Assembly (NCBI GenBank): GCA_964566025.1
Contig: CAZMHF010000047.1
Location: 1-7,371 of the forward strand
Length of the DNA: 7,371 nucleotides
Reading direction: 5' to 3'
DNA from: RGIG8306 sp964566025
Lineage (GTDB): Bacteria; Bacillota; Clostridia; Lachnospirales; Lachnospiraceae
Below, in pieces: positions 1 to 6,037 of the stretch. Under the pieces are notes generated by a model. The model saw only the letters and a list, made by a program, of their open reading frames with translations. It was not told the DNA's origin and did no database searches. Each line of letters opens with the position of its first letter. Within the stretch, counting starts at the first letter, position 1. A program made the translations under genes and the position numbers.

Positions 1-195
1 CGATCTTTTGTATGCAATGAGCGCAATGACGATAGCAAACAACCAAAAGGGCAAAAATGAAATTCCATATTCCGTCCAGGACACTAAAAACTCAATAGAA
101 TCGCGTATGGCGGTAAACAATCCGCTCCATGCGATACGCAAAAAATCTACGATTTCTGCAAAAGCATCACCAACTGGTAGCCTAGGCATTGTCAT
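1..195 (-). CDS. proW: Glycine betaine/proline ABC importer permease, N-terminal part (ProW/OpuAB-like)
   Basis: This is the first 65 codons of an integral membrane permease; the gene continues past the left edge of the window. The family forms the membrane channel of the ProVWX/OpuA osmoprotectant importer and works with the ATPase encoded just upstream. The visible protein begins MTMPRLPVGDAF, has a short amphipathic lead-in, and enters a first hydrophobic helix at about residues 47-62. That fits the family's N-terminus. Three in-frame ATG codons lie at 201, 195 and 189. I chose 195 because it forms an ATGA overlap with the ATPase stop codon and sits 7 nt after a purine-rich AAGGGGGG ribosome binding site. 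The overlap implies translational coupling. The family call rests on the short N-terminus plus the linked ProV gene; a related choline or carnitine permease is possible. Confidence 0.85.
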   Translation of the reverse strand, partial: MTMPRLPVGDAFAEIVDFLRIAWSGLFTAIRDSIEFLVSWTEYGISFLPFWLFAIVIALIAYKRS

Positions 196-1388
196 GACCA
201 TTCCCCCCTTCCCGGCATCATTGTTCTTAAAATGCTACTCTTAATAATAACGCCCATCAACTTTCCTGTACCATCAACAACGGCAACAGGCACCGAGGAC
301 TGGAGTGCTGATTCAATAATCTGCTTGACAGGGGTATCCGGCGCAATTCGCTCCACTTCATCCTCTTTCGTAATATCATGTAGGTTGGGTTTTTCTTCAC
401 GCACCGCTTGCTGCAACGCACTTGCAGAAACCGCTCCGCATAGGATACTCCCCTCTTTTGTGACCAATATATTCTCCAGACCGTGTTTCTTGCATTCTGA
501 TAGCGCAATCAACGGGTTTTTGTTGATGTTAGCTGTTGTCCACGGCTTGCTCATAATGTCTGTCGCGGTGAGCAGGTCGCTGCGGTCAACGCTCTGGACA
601 AAACGCTCTACATATTCGTCCGCAGGGTTGGCTAAAATTTCTTCCGGCTTGCCGGTTTGAATTACTTTTCCATCCTTCATTAGCATAATCCGATCACCCA
701 GTTTGATGGCTTCGTCCAAATCATGGGTGATGAAGATGATTGTTTTTTTCATCTTATGCTGCAGGTCAATCAACTCATCTTGCATATCACCCCGAATCAA
801 GGGGTCTAAGGCACTGAACGCCTCATCCATCAGCAAAACCTCCGGGTCATTTGCCAAAGCGCGCGCCAATCCGACACGTTGCTTCATTCCACCCGATAAC
901 TGGTCGGGATAGCTGTCTTCATAGCCTTCCAGGCCAACGAGCGACAAAGCTTCAAGTGCTTTTTTCTTCCTTTTCTCCGGACTGATTTTTTGTACCTCCA
1001 GTCCATATTCCGTGTTCGAAAGGACGGTACGATTAGGCAAAAGAGCAAAATTTTGAAATACCATGCTCATGGCGGTACGCCGCACCTCAATCAGCTGCCT
1101 TTTTTTCATGCTCGTTAGTTCTTGACCATCTAAAATAACCTCTCCCGCAGTCGGCCTGATAAGGCGGTTTAGGCAACGGATAACCGTTGATTTGCCACTT
1201 CCGGAAAGACCCATAATAACAAAGGTCTCACCTTCCTCCACCTCAAAGTTCACATCACTCATGCCGACCGTCATCCCGGTCTCTTTCAAAACCTCATCTT
1301 TGTCTTTTCCTTCTTTAATGAGCTTAACGCCCAAGTTTGGGTTAGACCCATATACTTTGTATAAGTTTCGCACAATTAATTTACTCAT
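192..1388 (-). CDS. proV: Glycine betaine/proline ABC importer ATP-binding protein (ProV/OpuAA)
   Basis: This 398-residue cytoplasmic ATPase energises uptake of compatible solutes such as glycine betaine. It shows a long N-terminal extension before the ABC core (residues 1-45), typical of ProV/OpuAA. The Walker A motif GLSGSGKST is at 60-68, the Q-loop glutamine at 112, the signature LSGGMKQ at 164-170, Walker B VLLMDEA at 184-190 with catalytic E189, and the H-loop histidine at 222. From about residue 275 to the end it carries a tandem CBS module, which in characterised OpuA proteins senses ionic strength or cyclic di-AMP. The length is normal for the family. The start ATG follows a GGGAGGT ribosome binding site 5 nt upstream. 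One small difference is PNRTV at 118-122, where many relatives have PHRTV. The permease gene overlaps its stop codon. Substrate specificity among betaine, proline and carnitine cannot be read from the sequence. Confidence 0.95.
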   Translation of the reverse strand: MSKLIVRNLYKVYGSNPNLGVKLIKEGKDKDEVLKETGMTVGMSDVNFEVEEGETFVIMGLSGSGKSTVIRCLNRLIRPTAGEVILDGQELTSMKKRQLIEVRRTAMSMVFQNFALLPNRTVLSNTEYGLEVQKISPEKRKKKALEALSLVGLEGYEDSYPDQLSGGMKQRVGLARALANDPEVLLMDEAFSALDPLIRGDMQDELIDLQHKMKKTIIFITHDLDEAIKLGDRIMLMKDGKVIQTGKPEEILANPADEYVERFVQSVDRSDLLTATDIMSKPWTTANINKNPLIALSECKKHGLENILVTKEGSILCGAVSASALQQAVREEKPNLHDITKEDEVERIAPDTPVKQIIESALQSSVPVAVVDGTGKLMGVIIKSSILRTMMPGRGEWS

Positions 1389-1502
1389 AAATACCTCCCT
1401 TCAAAACATTAAAGGCGCATGTATTAAAAGTAAATAAATACATATAATAACAAAACCCCTTCTTATGGTTAAAATTTTTAGAGCGAAAAAACAAACACGT
1501 TC

Positions 1503-1531
1503 ATTGTATAATACAAGTTGTTGGTTGTCAA
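1503..1531 (-). promoter_or_regulatory. Housekeeping sigma promoter of the proVW operon with palindromic -10
   Basis: On the minus strand a perfect -35 TTGACA (1526-1531) is separated by exactly 17 nt from a -10 TACAAT (1503-1508). It would start transcription near 1497, giving a leader of about 110 nt before proV. The -10 is embedded in a perfect 13-nt palindrome, TTGTATAATACAA (1504-1516), a plausible repressor site. A wider imperfect inverted repeat flanks the promoter: AAACAAACAC at 1489-1498 against GTGTTCGTTT at 1532-1541, 9 of 10 matching. The regulator is unknown; a GbsR/OpuR-like or other osmoprotectant repressor is a guess. Confidence 0.75.
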
Positions 1532-1569
1532 GTGTTCGTTTGATTCAGTTTCTGTCAAGTAAACGTTGG
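1526..1569. repeat. Direct repeat TGTCAAGTnnnCGTT at the proV promoter
   Basis: The plus strand carries TGTCAAGT followed by three variable bases and CGTT at 1526-1540 and again at 1553-1567, a 27-bp period. The first copy contains the -35 of the proV promoter; the second lies just upstream. In the minus-strand reading this duplicates ACTTGACA, so the second copy may be a weak alternative -35 or half of a tandem activator/repressor site. No good -10 follows the upstream copy at the right distance. Confidence 0.5.
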
Positions 1570-1745
1570 CAAAACACTTTCACATAAAATTTCTGTATCA
1601 AAGTGTGCACAAGCTTGTTTGCATAAATCAAGGGTTTGTGTAAACTAAGGGCCACAAAAACTGATGCAATCCGCAGGTAGGAATGAGCGCATTTAAAAAA
1701 GAGTGGGACATTTTGATGTTTTGATTAACATTGTTACATAAGTTT
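1570..1745. other. Non-coding spacer between the proV promoter and the structured RNA
   Basis: No coding region or convincing promoter is visible here. Two short symmetries can be seen: ACACTTT (1574-1580) opposite AAAGTGT (1600-1606), and the 10-bp palindrome ACAAGCTTGT (1609-1618). The last 15-20 bases, up to 1745, are AT-rich and unstructured. They occupy the position where an IscB-type omega RNA would carry its guide, copied from flanking DNA. That reading depends on the neighbouring RNA call. Confidence 0.3.
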
Positions 1746-1993
1746 AACCTCCCAAGGAAGTCCCCCGCCTCTTAGGCGGTGGGTGGAACTTCCTTGTTTC
1801 AGTGGGAGTTCAAGCTCCCACTGAAATAGCAGCGAAGCTGCTGGGAAGGGTTACCAGCGCATTGTTGCACAATGCGAAAAAGTAGCGAAGCGGATTTCGA
1901 GTATCCGAATTGACTCCTTAATCACAACGCAATTAATCCTCCGAGAAAGAGGCGTGTAAGCAATAAGAGATAGATTGGCGATAAAATAAGGAG
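1746..1993 (+). ncRNA. Structured RNA, probable orphan HEARO/IscB-type omega RNA
   Basis: About 250 nt with dense nested pairing and no coding capacity. AACCTCCC (1746-1753) can pair with GGGAAGGGTT (1843-1852), closing a junction of three hairpins. Hairpin 1754-1795 has AAGGAAGT/ACTTCCTT outside and CCGCC/GGCGG inside. Hairpin 1797-1826 has a perfect 12-bp stem. Hairpin 1828-1842 is AGCAGC, GAA loop, GCTGCT. Next come an 8-bp stem at 1858-1876, a second GCGAAGC at 1885-1891, and CGGAT/ATCCG at 1891-1907. CTCCTTA (1914-1920) pairs with TAAGGAG (1987-1993) around further small stems. The paired GCGAAGC motifs and the GGATTTCGAGTA stretch recall, from memory, HEARO RNAs, the guide scaffolds of IscB nucleases; the GCGAAGC orientation sets the plus strand. 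No IscB or TnpB gene lies in the window, so this would be a remnant, a non-autonomous copy, or an RNA working in trans. The alternative is an IS200/IS605 end. Structure is confident; family is moderate. Confidence 0.6.
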
Positions 1994-2045
1994 ACGAAAT
2001 TATTTGTGAAAAATCTAACACGGATGCTTGAAGAGGCGTTGGAAG

Positions 2046-2074
2046 TTTACATCAGGTAGTGGATATGATATGAT
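2046..2074 (+). promoter_or_regulatory. Promoter of the DUF554 gene
   Basis: A -35 TTTACA (2046-2051) and a -10 TATGAT (2069-2074) are spaced by exactly 17 nt; each matches the consensus at five of six positions. Transcription would begin near 2081, about 60 nt before the DUF554 start. It lies beyond the last paired segment of the structured RNA, so the two can be transcribed separately. Confidence 0.6.
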
Positions 2075-2141
2075 GCAAATGCACTGTGACTTGATTGATC
2101 TGTTTGAAAATTCAATTAATAAGTAGGAGTGATGTAGCATC

Positions 2142-2861
2142 ATGATAGGATTAGGAACAATTATTAATGCACTTGCAATTATTGCAGGGGGGATTATAGG
2201 AATAGTTGGCAAACAACTTTTGAAGGAACGACATCAAGATACGGTGATTAAGGCAACAGGTTTTTCTGTTGTTTTTCTTGGTGCCGCAGGGACATTTTCA
2301 AAAATGTTGACACTTACGGAGGATGGAAAAGGGTTAGATACGACAGGCTCTTTAATCATCGTATTATCAATGGCAATAGGTGGATTGATTGGTGAAATCA
2401 TTAATATCGATGGTTTGTTTGAGAGATTTGGAGAATGGCTAAAGAAAAAAAGTGGCAGTGAAGGAGATCATCAATTTGTAAATGGTTTTGTAACGGTTTC
2501 GCTGATTGTAAGTATTGGTGCCATGGGAATTATGGGGGCAATCCAAGATGGTATTTATGCAGACCATTCCATATTAATTGCAAAAGCAATTATTGATTTT
2601 GTCATTGTTCTCATCATGGCCTCTTCTATGGGAAAAGGGTGTATATTTGCGTTTATACCTGTTCTGTTGATTCAAGGAACGATGACGGCCATAGCAACGG
2701 TGCTTGCTAGTTTTATGACAGAGCCAGTTCTTAATAATCTTTCAATGGTAGGGAATATACTTATTTTCTGCGTAGGTATTAATATGGTTTGGCCAAAGAC
2801 AATTCGGGTAGCCAATTTGTTGCCAGCGATACTGATAGCCGTTGGAATGGCGTTTATTTGA
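2142..2861 (+). CDS. DUF554 family integral membrane protein
   Basis: This 239-residue hydrophobic protein is of full family length (B. subtilis YdfK belongs to the same family). Its biochemical role is not established. About seven or eight membrane segments are visible, near residues 4-23, 38-54, 69-86, 115-133, 142-160, 167-190, 200-217 and 223-238. A charged cytoplasmic-type loop lies at 92-112 (FERFGEWLKKKSG). The family-typical core is FVTVSLIVSIGAMGIMG followed by AIQDGIYAD (about 116-141), including the conserved GAIQDG motif, then a KAIIDF segment. The start is the ATG at 2142; an AGGAG ribosome binding site lies 12 nt upstream, slightly longer than ideal, and no better start exists. 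It appears to be monocistronic with its own promoter. I see no convincing terminator after it. Function as a transporter or channel is only a possibility. Confidence 0.9.
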   Translation: MIGLGTIINALAIIAGGIIGIVGKQLLKERHQDTVIKATGFSVVFLGAAGTFSKMLTLTEDGKGLDTTGSLIIVLSMAIGGLIGEIINIDGLFERFGEWLKKKSGSEGDHQFVNGFVTVSLIVSIGAMGIMGAIQDGIYADHSILIAKAIIDFVIVLIMASSMGKGCIFAFIPVLLIQGTMTAIATVLASFMTEPVLNNLSMVGNILIFCVGINMVWPKTIRVANLLPAILIAVGMAFI

Positions 2862-2986
2862 CGGGGTATGGATTGTGCTAATGGCACATAAAAGTTATAA
2901 AGAGTAAAAGCGAAATTTATAAGTGGTAAGCAGCTTATTTGTGCGCCATAGGTGCGCTCTAACGGGGGCTAGCGCCACGAAAATTC

Positions 2987-3016
2987 TTGACAAAACCGTT
3001 ATTTCCATGCTATATT
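2987..3016 (+). promoter_or_regulatory. Promoter of the truncated MATE gene
   Basis: A perfect -35 TTGACA (2987-2992) is followed after 18 nt by a -10 TATATT (3011-3016). Initiation near 3022 gives a leader of about 124 nt. Directly upstream of the -35 is a GC-rich imperfect inverted repeat (about 2952-2979, GCGCT against AGCGC) that stands out from its AT-rich surroundings. It could be an operator or a remnant of other sequence. Confidence 0.7.
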
Positions 3017-3033
3017 TCATAAGTCGAACAGCG

Positions 3034-3073
3034 AGAGCGTAGAATTTCTGACGAGATTTTACGCTCTTTGTTT
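3034..3073 (+). terminator. Terminator-like hairpin in the MATE leader (candidate attenuator)
   Basis: AGAGCGTAGAATTT (3034-3047) pairs along its whole length with AGATTTTACGCTCT (3054-3067): 14 pairs, two of them G-U wobbles, around a 6-nt loop. TTGTTT follows at once. It lies in the 5' leader, just downstream of the predicted transcription start and about 78 nt before the MATE start codon. That is the placement of an attenuator rather than a gene-end terminator. The T-tract is interrupted by a G, so termination may be partial. No anti-terminator or known riboswitch was recognised. Confidence 0.5.
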
Positions 3074-3145
3074 GCATGTGCGGCGCAGTTTTTAGGTAGC
3101 TTTTCTCTGATAAAGACTCCAAAATTAAAAACACAGGAGGACTTT

Positions 3146-3598
3146 ATGGAACAATCAGGAGAAAATAATTTTTTAGGGGAAGCGAGGATTGGGGCGCTGT
3201 TGTTGAAATTTTCTATTCCCTGCATTTTGTCGTTGCTTATCAGCGCACTCTACAATATCGTAGACCAGATTTTCATTGGAAATAGTGAGCTTGGATATTT
3301 GGGCAATGCTGCCACAGGAATTGTATTTCCAATCATTATTATATCTCAAGCGTTTGCGTGGTGTATCGGAGATGGAAGCGCGGCTTACTTAAGTATTTGT
3401 CAAGGCAAGAAGGATACCAAGAGTGCTCATAAGTGCATCGGCACAGGAATTACAGTCACGCTGGCAATTAGCATCATACTTCTTGCGGTTTTCACAATCT
3501 TCAAAGAGCCAACACTTCGTCTATTTGGTACATCTGACCAGACTATTGGCGTGGAAAAGTGTGCGGATGTTATATGTGAATACCTTCAGAAAAAGTAG
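3146..3598 (+). pseudogene. MATE family multidrug efflux transporter, C-terminally truncated
   Basis: The reading frame encodes 150 residues, whereas MATE transporters are about 450 residues with 12 membrane helices. What survives is the N-terminal part: the lead-in NNFLGEARIGALLLKFSIP, the family-typical SALYNIVDQIFIG (33-45) and LGNAATGIVFPI (52-63), the CIGDGSAAYLS segment (73-83), and a hydrophobic helix near 100-118, giving about four helices. The frame ends after LRLFGTSDQ and a short unrelated-looking tail with EYLQKK. MATE pumps export cationic drugs by sodium or proton antiport, and this remnant should not do so. The start at 3146 follows a near-perfect AGGAGG 5 nt upstream; translation from upstream TTG codons is not supported. 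Promoter and terminator are both intact, so the simplest reading is an internal deletion removing roughly 300 codons. A C-terminal half is not present in the other plus-strand frames downstream. Confidence 0.85.
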
Positions 3599-3610
3599 AA
3601 CGAAAGACTG

Positions 3611-3664
3611 TACCCCTGTCACAGAGAAAAAACTCGGTGGTAGGGGTGTTTTTCTGCTTTTTTA
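3611..3664 (+). terminator. Rho-independent terminator after the MATE remnant
   Basis: ACCCCT (3612-3617) pairs with AGGGGT (3642-3647). The stem continues through two G-U pairs, CAC/GTG and, after one mismatch, GAG/CTC, to an AAAAAA loop (3627-3632). T-rich runs follow at 3649-3653 and 3658-3663. It begins 12 nt after the stop codon of the truncated MATE gene and separates it from the next operon. Confidence 0.8.
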
Positions 3665-3718
3665 TAGAAACTTTCAGTCGAAATAAAGACATGTGCGAAT
3701 ATACATTGATAACAAAAC

Positions 3719-3747
3719 TTGTCAATGATTTATACATATGGTATAAT
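3719..3747 (+). promoter_or_regulatory. Strong promoter of the helicase/nuclease operon
   Basis: A -35 TTGTCA (3719-3724) and a perfect -10 TATAAT (3742-3747) are separated by 17 nt. Initiation near 3754 places it about 36 nt before the start of the decayed first gene. It is the only convincing promoter before the DUF2075 gene at 4174. The three intact genes therefore probably depend on transcription through the pseudogene. No clear operator is visible. Confidence 0.75.
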
Positions 3748-3789
3748 CCTTTTATATTAAGCGAAACGTGGGGGATAAAATAGCACTAG

Positions 3790-4177
3790 ATGAGAGAGTT
3801 AGCATTTATTGATTCAGAAGTAAATCCGATATCCGGTGAAGTACTTGATTTAGGCGCTATTGCTACGAACGAGCACATTTTTCACAAAAGGATGTTGTGC
3901 TAGATTACCTTGACGGCGAAAAAATATCACAATTTATCCAATTAAAGCTTCAAAGTGAGATGAGCTTATTGTGAAAGGTGAATGTGGCTATGCACAAACC
4001 AATAATAGGAAGTTAGTTGCCGTTTTATCGGCTGGTGCCATGAAAAAGATTGATATTTTAGAGAAGAGAGGGCATAGCATACAGAAAGCAAAAGTGCGTG
4101 CGATTGCGGCTAGAAGGAGCGAGAAGGTTGATAGAGAGACAGCAGTGGTGCTGATTGAGGTGATGGGAAATAAATGA
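3790..4177 (+). pseudogene. Decayed first gene of the operon: DEDD exonuclease-like start joined to a shifted C-terminal remnant
   Basis: Three plus-strand frames carry successive pieces of what look like one protein. From ATG 3790, 37 codons encode MRELAFIDSEVNPISGEVLD and continue to a stop at 3901-3903. The D-x-E of FIDSEV followed by LDLGAI matches motif I of DEDD 3'-5' exonucleases. From about 3879 to 3958 a second frame reads FSQKDVVLDYLDGEKISQF and on. A third frame then reads DELIVKGECGYAQTNN and continues to the stop at 4175-4177, ending RRSEKVDRETAVVLIEVMG. The second to third frame change near 3958 looks like a single-base shift. The first junction near 3870-3885 must be a large deletion, because a DEDD domain alone needs about 160 residues. 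The 68-codon frame at 3971-4177 could be annotated as a GTG-started small gene, but lacks a good ribosome binding site. My guess for the parent is a large RecQ-type exonuclease-helicase; this is weakly supported. Confidence 0.6.
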
Positions 4178-6036
4178 TAGTTTACGAAGGAACGAAAAAT
4201 GATTTTCTATTTAGTGTTGAAAATGATTCAATTGCAGTTGAAATAGAGAAAAAAATTTATAATAAAATGCATAGAGCTACTCCACGTAATGAGTATCGCT
4301 CTTGGGAAAATTCTATGCAATATATGTATAAGGTTTTAAATGACCCATACATTCCTCAAAATGCAGGCGTAGCGATTGAATATAATATACCTCAGACATC
4401 AAAGCGTATAGATTTTCTTATTTCAGGATATGATTCATCAAATAATGGAAGTGTTGTTGTAATTGAATTGAAACAATGGGATCAAATAAACGCAATATTT
4501 GGACAAGATGCATCTGTGGAAACATATGTGGGAAAGGGGATGCGTACAGTTGTTCATCCTTCTTATCAAGCGTGGTCATACTGCATGCTCATAAAGGATT
4601 ATAATGAATCCGTTCAAACGAATAGAATTAACTTATATCCATGTTCATATTTGCATAATTATCGAAAAAAAGAAAATGATCCCCTAGAGGAGGCACAATA
4701 TGAACCATACTTACAAGAAGCTCCCGCATTTACAAGAGGAGAAGTCAATAAGCTACGTGATTTCATAAAGAAATCAATTAGAAAAGGTGATGAAAAAAAG
4801 CTGCTTTATCAAATTGATAACGGGAAAATTCGTCCATCAAAATCACTTCAGGATTCATTGTCAGCTATGTTAAAAGGCAATAAAGAATTCATTATGATTG
4901 ATGAGCAGAAGATTATCTACGAAGAAGTATTAAGAATTTCTAAAAAATCAAAGACAGAGAGTCAAAAGAGCGTTGTTATCATAAAAGGCGGTCCTGGTAC
5001 TGGAAAGACGGTAGTTGCAATAAATCTTTTGGTGGAATTAACTCAGTTAGAGCAGTTTTGTCAATATGTATCTAAAAATAGTGCGCCTCGAAATGTTTAT
5101 AGAGAAAAATTAAAAGGTGAAATGAAAAGAAGTAGCGTTGATAATATGTTTAAAGGTAGCGGAACCTTTGTTGACGCTCCGCATAATGCAATCGATACGG
5201 TTTTAGTTGATGAGGCACATCGACTTAATGCAAAATCGGGAATATTTCGAAATCTTGGAGAAAACCAGATTAAAGAAATAATAGAAGCTGCTAAATGTAG
5301 CGTCTTTTTTGTGGATGACAATCAGCGTGTCACAATTGATGATATTGGAAGCGTTGAAGAGATTAAAAAATGGGCTGTTAGTGGAAATGCAACTATTTAT
5401 GAATATGAGTTAATATCTCAATTTCGCTGTAATGGATCGGATGGTTATCTAGCATGGCTAGATCAAGTATTGGAGATTAAGGAAACGGCTAATTATGATA
5501 TGAAGGATATCGATTATGATATACGCATTGTCGATTCACCAAAAGAGGTACAACATTTGATTGTTGAGAGAAATCGACTACGCAATCGAGCGCGAATGCT
5601 GGCGGGGTATTGTTGGAATTGGATCAAAGAAGGGGAAAATAATACAACGATACATGACATTGTAATAGGTGATTTCGGGATGAGCTGGAACCTAAAAAGT
5701 ACAAGCACATTTGCAATCGATGAAACTTCAGTCAATGAGGTAGGTTGTATTCACACATCTCAAGGTTTAGAATTTGATTATGTTGGTGTTATTATAGGTG
5801 AAGATTTGCGTTATGAGGATGATCATCTTGTAACAGATTTTACAAAGAGAGCAACAACTGATAAATCATTAAAGGGTATAAAGAAAATGCATAAGCAAAA
5901 TCCAGAGAAGGCAAAAGAAATGGCAGATGAGATTATCAAAAATACGTATAGAACGCTAATGACAAGAGGGATGAAAGGTTGTTATATTTATTGTGTTGAT
6001 GAGAAATTAGCACAGTATCTAAAAAGGAGATTATAG
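4174..6036 (+). CDS. PD-(D/E)XK nuclease domain fused to DUF2075 superfamily 1 helicase
   Basis: A 620-residue cytoplasmic protein expected to act on nucleic acid. Residues 1-190 form a probable restriction-endonuclease-like fold: E69 in VAIEYNIP, D80 in RIDFLISG, and E98-L-K100 in VVVIELKQW match the E...D...ExK active site. The ATPase part has Walker A GGPGTGKT at 272-279, Walker B VLVDEAH at 343-349, a motif III-like FFVDDNQ at 378-384, motif IV QFRCNG at 416-421, HTSQGLEFDYVGV at 527-539 and the arginine-bearing YRTLMTRGMKG at 592-602. This is the pattern of DUF2075, related to UvrD-like and Schlafen helicases. Translation starts at ATG 4174, overlapping the upstream stop as ATGA. All core residues are present, so it should be active. 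Proteins of this family are frequent in defence and mobile loci; the substrate is unknown. A pure ATPase or RNA-acting role is possible. Confidence 0.85.
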   Translation: MIVYEGTKNDFLFSVENDSIAVEIEKKIYNKMHRATPRNEYRSWENSMQYMYKVLNDPYIPQNAGVAIEYNIPQTSKRIDFLISGYDSSNNGSVVVIELKQWDQINAIFGQDASVETYVGKGMRTVVHPSYQAWSYCMLIKDYNESVQTNRINLYPCSYLHNYRKKENDPLEEAQYEPYLQEAPAFTRGEVNKLRDFIKKSIRKGDEKKLLYQIDNGKIRPSKSLQDSLSAMLKGNKEFIMIDEQKIIYEEVLRISKKSKTESQKSVVIIKGGPGTGKTVVAINLLVELTQLEQFCQYVSKNSAPRNVYREKLKGEMKRSSVDNMFKGSGTFVDAPHNAIDTVLVDEAHRLNAKSGIFRNLGENQIKEIIEAAKCSVFFVDDNQRVTIDDIGSVEEIKKWAVSGNATIYEYELISQFRCNGSDGYLAWLDQVLEIKETANYDMKDIDYDIRIVDSPKEVQHLIVERNRLRNRARMLAGYCWNWIKEGENNTTIHDIVIGDFGMSWNLKSTSTFAIDETSVNEVGCIHTSQGLEFDYVGVIIGEDLRYEDDHLVTDFTKRATTDKSLKGIKKMHKQNPEKAKEMADEIIKNTYRTLMTRGMKGCYIYCVDEKLAQYLKRRL

Positions 6037-6037
6037 A

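Noticed and set aside
2007..2060. GTG-started 17-codon frame beginning VKNLTRMLEEALEVYIR
   Set aside because: It is too short to judge, has no linked continuation in another frame that I can recognise, and overlaps the DUF554 promoter.
2073..2126. Short frame MQMHCDLIDLFENSINK before DUF554
   Set aside because: It has no ribosome binding site and no recognisable family, and lies in the predicted DUF554 leader; treated as chance.
2862..2940. Terminator after DUF554
   Set aside because: Only a 5-bp TGTGC/GCACA hairpin (about 2875-2889) is visible, without a T-tract, so it is too weak to call.
2895..3134. Minus-strand open frame of 79 codons opposite the MATE leader
   Set aside because: It lacks a plausible ribosome binding site, matches no family I know, and overlaps the well-supported MATE promoter and leader hairpin.
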